A stretch of 64,000 bases of DNA from Kineococcus endophyticus (lineage in GTDB: Bacteria > Actinomycetota > Actinomycetes > Actinomycetales > Kineococcaceae), in contig NZ_JBFNQN010000002.1 in assembly GCF_040796495.1 (NCBI RefSeq), forward strand, positions 62,001-126,000. The letters run 5' to 3'. The notes below the pieces were generated by a model, which worked only from the letters and a program-made list of their open reading frames with translations, made no database searches and was not told the origin of the DNA. This document shows, in pieces, positions 35,158 to 43,367 of this stretch. Position 1 is the first letter of the stretch, and each line of letters opens with the position of its first letter. The position numbers and the translations under genes were made by a program.

Positions 35158-35267
35158 CGAGCGGGTCCCCGGCCCGGGAGGTGGTCACGACCACCGCGCG
35201 GATCGGGTAAGGTCTTCTCTGCAAGCGCACGACAGCAACACCGAGCAGTACAGCAAGGCCTCTCTGA

Positions 35268-35341
35268 GGCCCCGTAGCGCAGTTGGTTAGCGCGCCGCCC
35301 TGTCACGGCGGAGGTCGCGGGTTCGAGTCCCGTCGGGGTCG
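35268..35341 (+). tRNA. tRNA-Asp (anticodon GTC)
   Basis: A 74-nt cloverleaf with acceptor GGCCCCG/CGGGGTC, D arm AGCGCAGTTGGTTAGCGC, anticodon loop CTGTCAC and T arm GCGGGTTCGAGTCCCGT, discriminator G. No CCA encoded. Confidence 0.96.
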
Positions 35342-35371
35342 CTCGTCGTGCCGGTTCGTCCGGCCCGGCAC

Positions 35372-35444
35372 GGCCAGGTAGCTCAGTTGGTAGAGCGTCC
35401 GACTGAAAATCGGAAGGTCAGCGGTTCGACCCCGCTCCTGGCCA
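35372..35444 (+). tRNA. tRNA-Phe (anticodon GAA)
   Basis: A 73-nt cloverleaf with acceptor GGCCAGG/CCTGGCC, D arm AGCTCAGTTGGTAGAGC, anticodon loop CTGAAAA and T arm GCGGTTCGACCCCGC, discriminator A. No CCA encoded. Followed 16 bp later by a strong terminator hairpin. Confidence 0.96.
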
Positions 35445-35460
35445 CCTGGAAACAGCTTCC

Positions 35461-35493
35461 GAAGGGCCCCGGTGCACCGCACCGGGGCCCTTC
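35461..35493 (+). terminator. Terminator of the tRNA cluster
   Basis: GAAGGGCCCCGGTGC and GCACCGGGGCCCTTC form a perfect 15-bp stem with a three-base loop just after tRNA-Phe. A short T-containing stretch (TTCGTCGTT) follows. It separates the tRNA transcript from the next small gene. Confidence 0.85.
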
Positions 35494-35526
35494 GTCGTTC
35501 CCGGGCGCAGCCACTAGCCTCCTGCC

Positions 35527-35829
35527 GTGCCCGCGATCCCGAGCCCCGTCGTCCTCGCCGCCGCCGTCCTCGGCGGGTACGCCGTCGGCCGCTCGACGGG
35601 GAACCGGAAGCTCGCCGGGGTCGCCCTCGCCGCGGGGCTCGCTGTCGTCGCGCCCCGCTGGGCCGCCGGGTCTCCCGTCCTGGCCGCCGCGCTCACCGCC
35701 GGCACGGTCGGCCTCGTCGGGCTCTCGCACCCGCTGTCGCGCCGGACCGGCCCCTGGCCCGCGGTGCTCACGACGACCGCCGCGGCCGCCGCCCTCGCCG
35801 CAGCCGGGGACCGGCTCACGTCGCGCTGA
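35527..35829 (+). CDS. Small membrane protein
   Basis: This 100-residue protein starts at GTG 35527. It has three hydrophobic stretches ([41 protein letters not shown]) separated by short basic loops, and no recognisable family. Third-position GC bias supports coding. It converges with the xylulokinase gene: it overlaps that frame's stop at 35816 by 14 bp, but would not overlap the alternative stop at 35833. Confidence 0.65.
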   Translation: MPAIPSPVVLAAAVLGGYAVGRSTGNRKLAGVALAAGLAVVAPRWAAGSPVLAAALTAGTVGLVGLSHPLSRRTGPWPAVLTTTAAAAALAAAGDRLTSR

Positions 35830-37237
35830 CGCTCAGAGCTGGCGCGCGGTGAGGTCCCGGACCTCGGCGTAGCGCTCGCGGACGCCCGCGACCGGGTCGG
35901 CCTCGAAGGTCTCCGAGGACCCACGCGGCCTGCCGGGCGGCACCGTCCGCGACGTACTCCCCCGGTGCCGGCACGACGACCGGACGTCCCAGGACCGCGG
36001 GGGCCAGCACCCGCACCGCCTCCGACCGGGCGCCACCGCCGACGAGGACGACGCGGCCGATGGTGCAGCCCTGCGCCTCGAGGGCGTCCAGGCCGTCCGC
36101 CAGCCCGCACAGCAACCCCTCGACGGTGGCGCGCGCGAGGTGGGCCGGCGTCGACGTCGCGAGCGTGAGCCCGTGCAGCGCACCGGTGGCGTCGGGGCGC
36201 ACGGGCGTGCGCTCACCCTCCAGGTAGGGCACGAGGACCAGCCCGCCGCTCCCAGCGGGCGCGGACAGGGCGAGCCGGGACAGCTCGGCGTGGTCGACGC
36301 CGAGCATGCGTGCGGCGGCGTCGAGGACCCGCGCCGCGTTGAGGGTGCAGACCAGGGGGAGGTAGCGGCCCGTGGCGTCGGCGAAGCCCGCGACGAGCCC
36401 GCTGGCGTCGTGCGTCGGCACCTCGCTGACGACGCTCACGACGCCGGAGGTCCCGATGGACACGACGACGTCGCCGACCTGCGCGCCGACGCCCAGCGCG
36501 GCGGCCATGTTGTCGCCCGTCCCGGGGCCGAGGCGGGCGCCGCGCGACAGGGCCGAGGCGCTGTGCCCGGCGACCTCCGCGGGGCCGAGGACGTCCGGCA
36601 GCACGGGCACCGCGCCGAAGGCGCGTTCGAGCAGGTCGCTCCGGTAGGTGCCGTCCGCGGGGGCGAAGTAGCCCGTCCCGCTCGCGTCACCGCGGTCGGT
36701 CACCAGGCGCGCGGAACCGCCGCCGGCGAGCCGGTGGGTCAGCCAGTCGTGCGGCAGGCAGACGGCGGCGGTGCGGGCGACCGCGTCCGGCTCGTGCTCG
36801 GCGATCCAGCGCAGCTTGGTGATGGTGAGCGACGCGACGAGGACGCTGCCGACCTGCTCGGCCCACGCTCCCGGCCCGCCCAGCTCGGCGGTGAGCGCGT
36901 CGGCCGCGGCCGCGGACCGGCCGTCGTTCCACAGCAGCGCCGGGCGCACGACCTCCCCGGCCTCGTCGAGCAGGACGGCGCCGTGCTGCTGGGCCCCGAC
37001 AGCGAGGGCGTCGACGTCGTCGAGCCCACCGGCGTCCGCCACGGCCTCCTCCAGGGCGCGCCACCAGTGCGCCGGGTCCACCTCGGTCCCGTCGGGGTGG
37101 GAGGCGCGGCCTGACCGCAGCAGCTCCCCCGTCGCCGCGTCGCGCACGACGACCTTGCACGACTGGGTCGAGGAGTCGATCCCGGCCACCACACCCGAGC
37201 CCGCACCCGGCTCACCACCCGCACCACCGCTGGTCAT
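35816..37237 (-). CDS. xylB: Xylulokinase (FGGY family) with disrupted C-terminus
   Basis: The protein has the FGGY layout: [14 protein letters not shown] phosphate-binding start, [11 protein letters not shown] and LLWNDGRS substrate blocks, [21 protein letters not shown] and [19 protein letters not shown]. It then reaches [18 protein letters not shown] and loses similarity. The normal xylulokinase ending ([21 protein letters not shown]) is read in another frame from ~35915 and stops at 35833. An indel or small deletion around 35905-35935 therefore changes the last ~35 residues. The enzyme would phosphorylate D-xylulose; whether it still works is uncertain. ATG 37237 is preferred to ATG 37255. 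Confidence 0.82.
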   Translation of the reverse strand: MTSGGAGGEPGAGSGVVAGIDSSTQSCKVVVRDAATGELLRSGRASHPDGTEVDPAHWWRALEEAVADAGGLDDVDALAVGAQQHGAVLLDEAGEVVRPALLWNDGRSAAAADALTAELGGPGAWAEQVGSVLVASLTITKLRWIAEHEPDAVARTAAVCLPHDWLTHRLAGGGSARLVTDRGDASGTGYFAPADGTYRSDLLERAFGAVPVLPDVLGPAEVAGHSASALSRGARLGPGTGDNMAAALGVGAQVGDVVVSIGTSGVVSVVSEVPTHDASGLVAGFADATGRYLPLVCTLNAARVLDAAARMLGVDHAELSRLALSAPAGSGGLVLVPYLEGERTPVRPDATGALHGLTLATSTPAHLARATVEGLLCGLADGLDALEAQGCTIGRVVLVGGGARSEAVRVLAPAVLGRPVVVPAPGEYVADGAARQAAWVLGDLRGRPGRGRPRALRRGPGPHRAPALSVSAT

Positions 37238-37419
37238 GGGCCCACCCAACACCATCGGTCACCCACGCCGGACGGCCCCCGTGGGCCGTCCGGGGTGCCA
37301 CGTCGCGACCGGGATGCCGGAACGTCTGCAGAACATGTACCGTTGGGGGCACGGAGAGATGACAGCTGCTCCGGGGTCAGCACTGACTGCCCCGGCCGAC
37401 GCGCGAGGGGGTCGACGCC

Positions 37420-37677
37420 ATGGGGCGCGGCCGTCAGAAGGCCAAGCAGACGAAGGTCGCTCGGGAGCTGAAGTACTTCAGCCCCGACACCGACTACAAC
37501 GCTCTGCAACGTGAGCTTCACGGGCCCGACCCGTACCGCCAGACGGGGCGGCCTGCCGCCCCCGAGGCGCCGGAGTCTGACGTGGAAGACGACGACTCGG
37601 ACGACAACCCCGAGGACTGGTCGAAGTACACCGCCACGGACGACTACGACGACTGGACGTCCAAGCGCCGGGCTTGA
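37420..37677 (+). CDS. DUF3073 domain-containing protein
   Basis: This 85-residue protein starts MGRGRQKAKQTKVARELKYF, the strongly conserved opening of DUF3073. It ends with an acidic tail (DDDSDDNPEDW, YDDWTSKRRA). Function unknown; it is restricted to actinobacteria and usually stands convergent to purM, as here. An inverted repeat (CCGGGG at 37371, CCCCGG at 37390) lies in its leader. The good GAGGGGGTC site fits ATG 37420. Confidence 0.92.
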   Translation: MGRGRQKAKQTKVARELKYFSPDTDYNALQRELHGPDPYRQTGRPAAPEAPESDVEDDDSDDNPEDWSKYTATDDYDDWTSKRRA

Positions 37678-37723
37678 CCCGACGCACGACCGGTCCGCGC
37701 AGTAGCTCGCGGCACACCCGCAC

Positions 37724-37786
37724 GAGGCGTGGCGTTCCCCCGGTCTCACCAGCCCTGGTGAGTCCCCCGGAGGAGCGCCACGCCTC
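37724..37786. terminator. Nested inverted repeats between DUF3073 and purM
   Basis: Outer arms GAGGCGTGGCG (37724-37734) and CGCCACGCCTC (37776-37786) enclose an inner perfect hairpin CTCACCAG-CC-CTGGTGAG (37745-37762). The repeat covers the purM stop and the last codons. It can act as a two-way terminator for the two convergent genes. Confidence 0.65.
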
Positions 37787-38834
37787 CTGCGATCCCCTTG
37801 CCGTTGCTCGCGCCGTCCTCCTCGGTCCGCGACCGGACCTCACCGCACACCCACGCCGGCATCCCGGCCTGCTCGACGGTGTCGACGACGGCCTGCGCCT
37901 GCTCGGCGGCGACCACCGCGACCATCCCCACCCCGAGGTTCAGGGTGCGCTCGAGGTCGTCGGTCGGCACCTGCCCTAGGTCGCGGACCACGGAGAACAC
38001 CGCACCCGGCGTCCACGTCGAGCGGTCGACCTCTGCCGTCACGTCGGCGGGCAGGCAGCGCGCCAGGTTCGCGGCCAGGCCACCGCCGGTGACGTGGCTC
38101 ATCGCGTGCACGCCACCGGTCGCCAGCGTCGCGAGCGCGGGCCGGGCGTAGATGCGGGTCGGGACGAGCAGCTCCTCACCCAGCGTGCGGCCGAACTCGT
38201 CCACGTGCCGGTCGTAGGCCCAGCCGGCGTCGGCGACGACGCGGCGGACGAGCGAGTACCCGTTGGAGTGCAGACCGGACGAGGCCATCGCCACGAGGAC
38301 GTCCCCGGCGCGGACCTTCTCGGGGCCCAGCAGCTCGTCGGCCTCGACGACACCGGTCACCGCGCCGGCGACGTCGTACTCCTCGGCGCCCAGGAGCCCC
38401 GGGTGCTCGGCGGTCTCGCCGCCGACGAGGGCGACCCCGGCCTCCTCGCACGCGCGGGCGATGCCGGCGACGATCGCGGCCATCCGCTCGGGCACGACGC
38501 GACCGCAGGCGATGTAGTCCGTCATGAACAGCGGGGTGGCCCCGCAGACGACGACGTCGTCGACGACCATCCCGACGAGGTCGGCACCGATGGTGTCGTG
38601 CACGTCGAGCGCCTGGGCGACGGCCACCTTCGTCCCGACGCCGTCGGTGCTCGTGGCGAGCAGCGGCCGGCGGTAGTCCTTCAGCACGGACACGTCGTAG
38701 AGCCCGGCGAAGCCGCCGAACCCGCCGACGACCTCCGGGCCCTGCGTGCGGGCGACGGACGCCTTCATGAGCTCGACGGCGCGGTCGCCCGCGACGACGT
38801 CGACGCCCGCGGAGGCGTAGGTCGTTCCACTCAC
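37746..38834 (-). CDS. purM: Phosphoribosylformylglycinamidine cyclo-ligase
   Basis: This 362-residue AIR synthetase has TYASAGVDVVAGDRAVELMK at the N-terminus and the ATP-site block LLATSTDGVGTKVAVAQ. ALVGGETAEHPGLL and SHVTGGGLAANLARCLP are also present. It closes the imidazole ring of 5-aminoimidazole ribotide from FGAM with ATP in purine synthesis. GTG 38834 overlaps the purF stop, so the two are coupled. Length and motifs are complete. Confidence 0.97.
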   Translation of the reverse strand: MSGTTYASAGVDVVAGDRAVELMKASVARTQGPEVVGGFGGFAGLYDVSVLKDYRRPLLATSTDGVGTKVAVAQALDVHDTIGADLVGMVVDDVVVCGATPLFMTDYIACGRVVPERMAAIVAGIARACEEAGVALVGGETAEHPGLLGAEEYDVAGAVTGVVEADELLGPEKVRAGDVLVAMASSGLHSNGYSLVRRVVADAGWAYDRHVDEFGRTLGEELLVPTRIYARPALATLATGGVHAMSHVTGGGLAANLARCLPADVTAEVDRSTWTPGAVFSVVRDLGQVPTDDLERTLNLGVGMVAVVAAEQAQAVVDTVEQAGMPAWVCGEVRSRTEEDGASNGKGIAGGVALLRGTHQGW

Positions 38835-40381
38835 TGCTGAGCTCCCTCGGGGGTGTCGTGCTGGTGCCGGGTGACGGGGGTGATGGGGATGCGCGGCTTG
38901 TCCATCGAGCGCTCGCCGAGCCGGTCGAGGTCGTTGAGCGGCACGGGGTACTCCCCCGTGAAGCACGCCGAGCAGAGCCGTTCGGTCGGCTGCTCGGTCG
39001 CCGCGATCATGCCCTCGGCCGAGATGTAGCCGAGGGAGTCGGCGCCGATGCTCTGCGCGATGTCGTCGACGGTCAGGCCGTTGGCGATGAGCTCGGCGCG
39101 GGTGGCGAAGTCGATGCCGTAGAAGCACGGCCACTTCACCGGCGGCGAGGAGATCCGCACGTGGATCTCGGCCGCCCCGGCCTCGCGCAGCATCCGGATC
39201 AGGGCCCGCTGAGTGTTGCCGCGCACGATCGAGTCGTCCACGACGACGAGCCGCTTGCCCGCGACGACGTGCTTGAGCGGGTTGAGCTTGAGCCGGATGC
39301 CGAGCTGGCGGATGGTCTGGCTGGGCTGGATGAACGTCCGGCCCACGTAGGAGTTCTTGACCATGCCCTGGCCGTAGGGGATGCCGGACTCCTCGGCGTA
39401 GCCGATGGCCGCGGGCGTGCCCGATTCCGGGGTCGGGATGACGAGGTCGGCCTCGACGGGGTGCTCGCGGGCCAGGACCCGGCCCATCTCCACGCGCGAC
39501 TCCTGGACGACCTTGCCGTTGATGGAGGTGTCCGGGCGGGCGAGGTAGACGTACTCGAAGACGCAGCCCTTGGGCTTGGCCTCGGCGAACCGGGTGCTGC
39601 GCAGGCCGTCCGCGTCGATCGCGATGAGCTCGCCGGGTTCGATCTCCCGGACGAAGCTCGCACCGCAGATGTCGAGCGCGGGCGTCTCGGAGGCGACGAC
39701 CCAGCCGCGGTCGAGGCGGCCGAGGACGAGCGGGCGGATGCCCTGCGGGTCGCGCGCGGCGTACAGCGTGTGCTCGTCCATGAAGACGAGGGAGAACGCA
39801 CCCTGCACGTGCGGGAGGACCTCGGCGGCCGTCGCCTCGAGGGTGTGGTCGGGGTCGCCGGCGAACAGCGCCGTGAGGATCGCGGTGTCCGTGGTGTTCC
39901 CGCGGGCGATCTCGCTGGGCGAGGGACGACCGCGCAGCGGCGGCTGCGGGGCGCTGGGGTAGCGCTCGGCCAGCATGTCGCGCAGCGCGAACTGGTTCGT
40001 CAGGTTGCCGTTGTGGGCGAGCGCCACCGTGCCGCCGGCGGTGTCGCCGAGCGTGGGCTGCGCGTTCTGCCAGCCGCCACCACCGGTCGTGGAGTAGCGG
40101 GCGTGACCGACGGCGATGTGCCCCTGCAGGGACTCCAGCGCCGACTCGTCGAAGACCTGGGACACCAGCCCGGTGTCCTTGAAGACGAGGATCTGCTCGC
40201 CGTTGCTGACGGCGATGCCGGCCGCCTCCTGCCCCCGGTGCTGCAGGGCGTAGAGGCCGTAGAAGGTGAGCTTGGAGACTTCCTCGCCCGGCGCCCAGAC
40301 CCCGAAGACGCCACACGCGTCCTGGGGGCCCTTCTCGCCGGGGAGCAGGTCGTGGTTCAGACGTCCGTCACCGCGGGCCAC
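38831..40381 (-). CDS. purF: Amidophosphoribosyltransferase
   Basis: This 516-residue PurF has a 22-residue propeptide before Cys23 (DACGVFGVW), as in Bacillus-type enzymes that expose the catalytic cysteine by cleavage. The glutaminase domain includes QHRGQEAAGIAV and GHARYSTTG. The PRTase domain has VVVDDSIVRGNTQ. Cysteines in the C-terminal third (e.g. LCSACFTGEYP) fit the 4Fe-4S cluster type. It makes phosphoribosylamine from PRPP and glutamine, the first purine step. GTG 40381 is the start. Confidence 0.97.
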   Translation of the reverse strand: MARGDGRLNHDLLPGEKGPQDACGVFGVWAPGEEVSKLTFYGLYALQHRGQEAAGIAVSNGEQILVFKDTGLVSQVFDESALESLQGHIAVGHARYSTTGGGGWQNAQPTLGDTAGGTVALAHNGNLTNQFALRDMLAERYPSAPQPPLRGRPSPSEIARGNTTDTAILTALFAGDPDHTLEATAAEVLPHVQGAFSLVFMDEHTLYAARDPQGIRPLVLGRLDRGWVVASETPALDICGASFVREIEPGELIAIDADGLRSTRFAEAKPKGCVFEYVYLARPDTSINGKVVQESRVEMGRVLAREHPVEADLVIPTPESGTPAAIGYAEESGIPYGQGMVKNSYVGRTFIQPSQTIRQLGIRLKLNPLKHVVAGKRLVVVDDSIVRGNTQRALIRMLREAGAAEIHVRISSPPVKWPCFYGIDFATRAELIANGLTVDDIAQSIGADSLGYISAEGMIAATEQPTERLCSACFTGEYPVPLNDLDRLGERSMDKPRIPITPVTRHQHDTPEGAQQ

Positions 40382-40393
40382 GCGTCGAGTGTG

Positions 40394-40729
40394 TCACACC
40401 CCGGGGCGCTTGCGGCTCCGCCTACGGGGTTGCGCCCGGGTCCCGGTGCGCCGGTCGGCGAGGACCGCGACGAGGGCACCGAGCAGGACGAACACGAGGC
40501 CGAGGGAGCAGAACAGGTACCCGAAGAGGGCCTGCTGGGAGTACCCGTCCGACGGCGGGGTGGTGATCGCGATGGCCCCGGAGACGACGAAGGCGAGGAG
40601 CAGACCGGTCAGCGCGAAGGACCGGAACCGGGGGGCCCGACGGCGCGTGACCTGCACGAACGCCGTCCCCTCGCGCTCCTCCTCGCGTTCGGGAGCCTCG
40701 GGGGTCGGGTCCTGCACGGGTTCGCTCAC
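40394..40729 (-). CDS. Small two-helix membrane protein upstream of purF
   Basis: The 111-residue protein has an acidic N-terminal tail (QDPTPEAPEREEER), two transmembrane helices (LTGLLLAFVVSGAIAI; LFGYLFCSLGLVFVLLGALVAVLA) and a basic C-terminal tail. No function is known to me. It ends 12 bp before the purF start, so it may be cotranscribed with purF and purM. Proteins of this shape recur at this place in actinobacteria. Confidence 0.75.
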   Translation of the reverse strand: MSEPVQDPTPEAPEREEEREGTAFVQVTRRRAPRFRSFALTGLLLAFVVSGAIAITTPPSDGYSQQALFGYLFCSLGLVFVLLGALVAVLADRRTGTRAQPRRRSRKRPGV

Positions 40730-40747
40730 GGGGAGAACGCTACGGGC

Positions 40748-41134
40748 TCAGACGGGGGCCGGCGGCACGAGGGGCAGCAGCTCCCCCAGGTCAGTCCGCT
40801 GGCCGCTGGCCTGCACCCGACCGGCCGCCCGGGCGTCGGAGAAGGTCAGGCTGCCGGTGGCCAGCGCGATCCACGTGGGGCCGTCCATCTCGACCACGGC
40901 GGGCGGGGTGCCGCGGGTGTGCCGGGGGCCCTCGATGACCTGCACGGCCGCGAACGGGGGCACCCGCACCTCGACGCTGCCGCCGGGGTAGCGCGCGGCG
41001 AGCTCCTCCAGGCAGTACCGGACGGCGGTCGCCAGCGCGGGCCGGGCGGGCTTCCCGCCCTCGTCCAGGACCGCCGTCACCGCACGGACGGCGGCCAGGC
41101 CCTCGGTGGGATCGGTGCGTCGACGCGGTGGCAC
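40748..41134 (-). CDS. Sterol-carrier (SCP2) family protein
   Basis: The 128-residue protein has AVRYCLEELAARYPGGSVEVRVPPFAAVQVIEGPRHTRGTPP and ends in an SCP2-like segment (WIALATGSLTFSDARAAG). It resembles the small conserved protein beside purF in mycobacteria (Rv0807, from memory). SCP2 folds bind lipids or act as effector domains; the role beside purine genes is unknown. GTG 41134 starts four bases after the MFS stop. Confidence 0.8.
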   Translation of the reverse strand: MPPRRRTDPTEGLAAVRAVTAVLDEGGKPARPALATAVRYCLEELAARYPGGSVEVRVPPFAAVQVIEGPRHTRGTPPAVVEMDGPTWIALATGSLTFSDARAAGRVQASGQRTDLGELLPLVPPAPV

Positions 41135-41138
41135 GGGC

Positions 41139-42383
41139 TCATGCTCGCACCCGCCCCGTGGCCCGCAGCGCGACGGCCACCGCCCCCAGGAGCAGGAGCA
41201 CGACCCCCGCCAGGACGGGCACCGAGACGGCGAACGCGACCCCGGCGCTCGAGCTGACCCCGACGGCGAGCGCCGGGACGGCCATCCCGAGGTACCCGGC
41301 GAGGAACACCCCGGCCGTGGCCTCCCCGCGCGCTCCGGCCGGGGCGAGGGCGACGGCCGTCGCGAGCGCGCCCTTGAGCAGCGCACCGACCCCGGCACCG
41401 GCGAGGACCCCGCCGCCGACGAAGAGCACGACGGAGGCCGCGAGGACCCCGGCGCCCAGGACGAGGACCCCGGCCGACGTCAGGACGAGCCCGAGCCGGA
41501 GCTGGTGGTCGGGGTGCAGCCGGGTGAGCAGCACCTGGCTCAGCGCGGCGGCCCCGAAGACCGCGAAGGCGGTCGCCCCGCCGGGGACGGCACCGGCGTG
41601 GCCCAGCGTGGACAGGACGGAGGGGGCCAGGGAGCTGAACAGGCCGAGGACGGCGAAGAGGCCGAAGGAGGCGAGGGCCGCGGCGAGGTAGCGGCCGCGG
41701 GCGTCGCGCGGCACGGCGACGCGCTGGACGCGGTAGGGGCGGTGCTCGGCGCGGACGTCAGCGGCGACGGTCTCGGGGACGGTCCGCACGGCGACCGCGA
41801 GGACGACCAGCAGGACGAGGAACAGCAGGTGCGGGACGCGCAGCGGGTCGCCGAGGTGCCCGACGAGGAACCCCGCGAGCAGGGACCCCAGGCCGAGGCC
41901 GCCGAGGTTGGCGGCGGTCGCGACGACGGCGGCCGTCCCGGGCCGGGTCGAGGGCGTCCGTCCGTGCAGCTCGGCGAGCCAGGCCGTCGCCGTCGGGGTC
42001 ACGGCGCCGACCGCGAGCCCGGTGAGGACGCGGGCCACGACCAGGACGACGACGTCCGGGGTGAGGACCAGCAGCAGGGCCGCGACGGCCTCGAGGGCGA
42101 GTGCCGGGACGAGGACGAGACGCCGGCCGAGGTGGTCGGACAGGTGCCCGACGGTGAACAGGCTGACGGCCACCCCGGCCGCGTAGACGGCGAAGGCGAC
42201 GGTCACGACCACGGTCGGCAGCCCGTCGCGTTCGCGGTAGAGCGCCCACAGCGGGGTGGGCACGGTGGCGAAGGCCATGGCCGTCGCGAACGCGGCGGCG
42301 ACGAGGAGGAAGCCCACCCGGTGCCGGCGGGGACCGGGGGTCGTCCTGCCGGTCACGGGGTGGTCGGTGCTGGTCGTGGTCAC
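41139..42383 (-). CDS. MFS transporter (drug-efflux type)
   Basis: The ~414-residue protein has 12 predicted transmembrane helices. The MFS signature GHLSDHLGRRLVLVPAL is after helix 2, ARVLTGLAVGAVTPTATAWLAEL covers helices 4-5 and PAGARGEATAGVFLAGYLGM is in the second half. The pattern suits multidrug or metabolite efflux. It is divergent from a LysR gene with CCATCGG repeats between, a usual regulator-efflux pair. GTG 42383 is chosen because upstream residues are antisense sequence. Confidence 0.88.
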   Translation of the reverse strand: MTTTSTDHPVTGRTTPGPRRHRVGFLLVAAAFATAMAFATVPTPLWALYRERDGLPTVVVTVAFAVYAAGVAVSLFTVGHLSDHLGRRLVLVPALALEAVAALLLVLTPDVVVLVVARVLTGLAVGAVTPTATAWLAELHGRTPSTRPGTAAVVATAANLGGLGLGSLLAGFLVGHLGDPLRVPHLLFLVLLVVLAVAVRTVPETVAADVRAEHRPYRVQRVAVPRDARGRYLAAALASFGLFAVLGLFSSLAPSVLSTLGHAGAVPGGATAFAVFGAAALSQVLLTRLHPDHQLRLGLVLTSAGVLVLGAGVLAASVVLFVGGGVLAGAGVGALLKGALATAVALAPAGARGEATAGVFLAGYLGMAVPALAVGVSSSAGVAFAVSVPVLAGVVLLLLGAVAVALRATGRVRA

Positions 42384-42420
42384 GGGGGCTGCAACGTGGG
42401 GTCGACCCGGCCCTTCCGCT

Positions 42421-42462
42421 CCATCGGTGGGTGGTGGGACCGTCCATCGGAAGAACCGATGG
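42421..42462. promoter_or_regulatory. Three CCATCGG half-sites between MFS and LysR genes
   Basis: CCATCGG occurs at 42421 and 42444, and its inverse CCGATGG at 42456; the last two form an inverted repeat with a five-base spacer. The array lies just upstream of the LysR start and 38 bp from the MFS start, so it is a good candidate LysR binding region. Confidence 0.5.
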
Positions 42463-42470
42463 GAGGCACC

Positions 42471-43367
42471 GTGGAGCTGGCTCAGCTGGAGACGTTCCTC
42501 GCCGTGGTCGACGCGGGCACCATCAGCGCGGCCGCCCGTCGGCTGGGCTCGGCGCAGTCGACGATCAGCACCGTCGTGCGCGGTCTGGAGGACGACCTCG
42601 GCGTCGCCCTCTTCACCCGCACCTCCCGGCAGGCCGTCCTCACCGACGCCGGCCGGGCGCTGCTGCCCGAGGCGCGGCGGCTGCTGGCGGGCGCCGCCGA
42701 GGCGCGGACCGCGGTCCGCGAGGCGGACGCGGGACCCGCGGGACCGCTGACCGTCGGCGTCGTCACGACGATGCACCCCGTCGACCTGCCCTCGCTGCTC
42801 AGCAGCTTCACCACCGCGCACCCGCGGGTGTCGGTGTCCATGCGCGTCGTGGCGGACGGGTCCCGCGGGCTGCTGCGCGCGCTCGTGGAGGGCGAGCTCG
42901 ACGTGGCGTTCCTGTCGTGGCCGTTCCGGCCGCCGGGCAGCGTCGAACTGCGGCCGCTGGTCCGGACCCCGTTCCGGCTCCTCGTCCCGGCCGGGCACCC
43001 GGCGCCGACCGCCCGGCCGGTGGCGCTCGCCGACCTGGCCGGGGAGCGGTGGGTCGACGGGCCGCCGGGGTTCGGCAACCGGCTGCTCGTCGACGCCGCG
43101 TTCGACCGGGTCGGGGCGCGGCGCACCGTGGCGGTGGAGGTCCCGGACGTCTCGACGTTCCCCGCCTACGTCGCCGCCGGTCTCGGGATGGCCTTCGTGC
43201 CCGGGACCGTGCCGGTGCCGCCGGGGGTGCGCGAACTGGCCCTGGAGGAACCGACGCCGCCGTGGTCGCTCGCCCTCGCGACGCGGCGCGCCACCCCGGA
43301 CCGGCCGGTGCGGCGCGCCGTCGAGGCGTTCGTCGAGGAGGTGCGCCTCAGCACTCGGGGACGTTGA
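42471..43367 (+). CDS. LysR-family regulator
   Basis: This 298-residue regulator has a winged helix-turn-helix (ETFLAVVDAGTISAAARRLG, then AQSTISTVVRGLEDDLGVALF). Its effector domain includes GPLTVGVVTTMHPVDLP and FPAYVAAGLGMAFVPG. GTG 42471 follows GGGAGG at four bases; ATG 42459 in the same frame is less well placed. It probably controls the divergent MFS gene. Its last 20 bp overlap the convergent sdaA gene. Confidence 0.9.
   Translation: MELAQLETFLAVVDAGTISAAARRLGSAQSTISTVVRGLEDDLGVALFTRTSRQAVLTDAGRALLPEARRLLAGAAEARTAVREADAGPAGPLTVGVVTTMHPVDLPSLLSSFTTAHPRVSVSMRVVADGSRGLLRALVEGELDVAFLSWPFRPPGSVELRPLVRTPFRLLVPAGHPAPTARPVALADLAGERWVDGPPGFGNRLLVDAAFDRVGARRTVAVEVPDVSTFPAYVAAGLGMAFVPGTVPVPPGVRELALEEPTPPWSLALATRRATPDRPVRRAVEAFVEEVRLSTRGR

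Noticed and set aside
35085-35444. tRNA cluster as an integration site
   Set aside because: tRNA genes are common attachment sites, but no integrase, direct repeat of a tRNA 3' end or change in base composition is seen next to them.
37331-37346. LexA-like box (GAACATGTACCGTT) upstream of DUF3073
   Set aside because: It does not fit the actinobacterial consensus GAAC-N4-GTTC; the spacing and right half are wrong.
38835-40316. A long minus-strand extension in front of purM
   Set aside because: It is another frame of purF; PurM similarity starts at GTG 38834.
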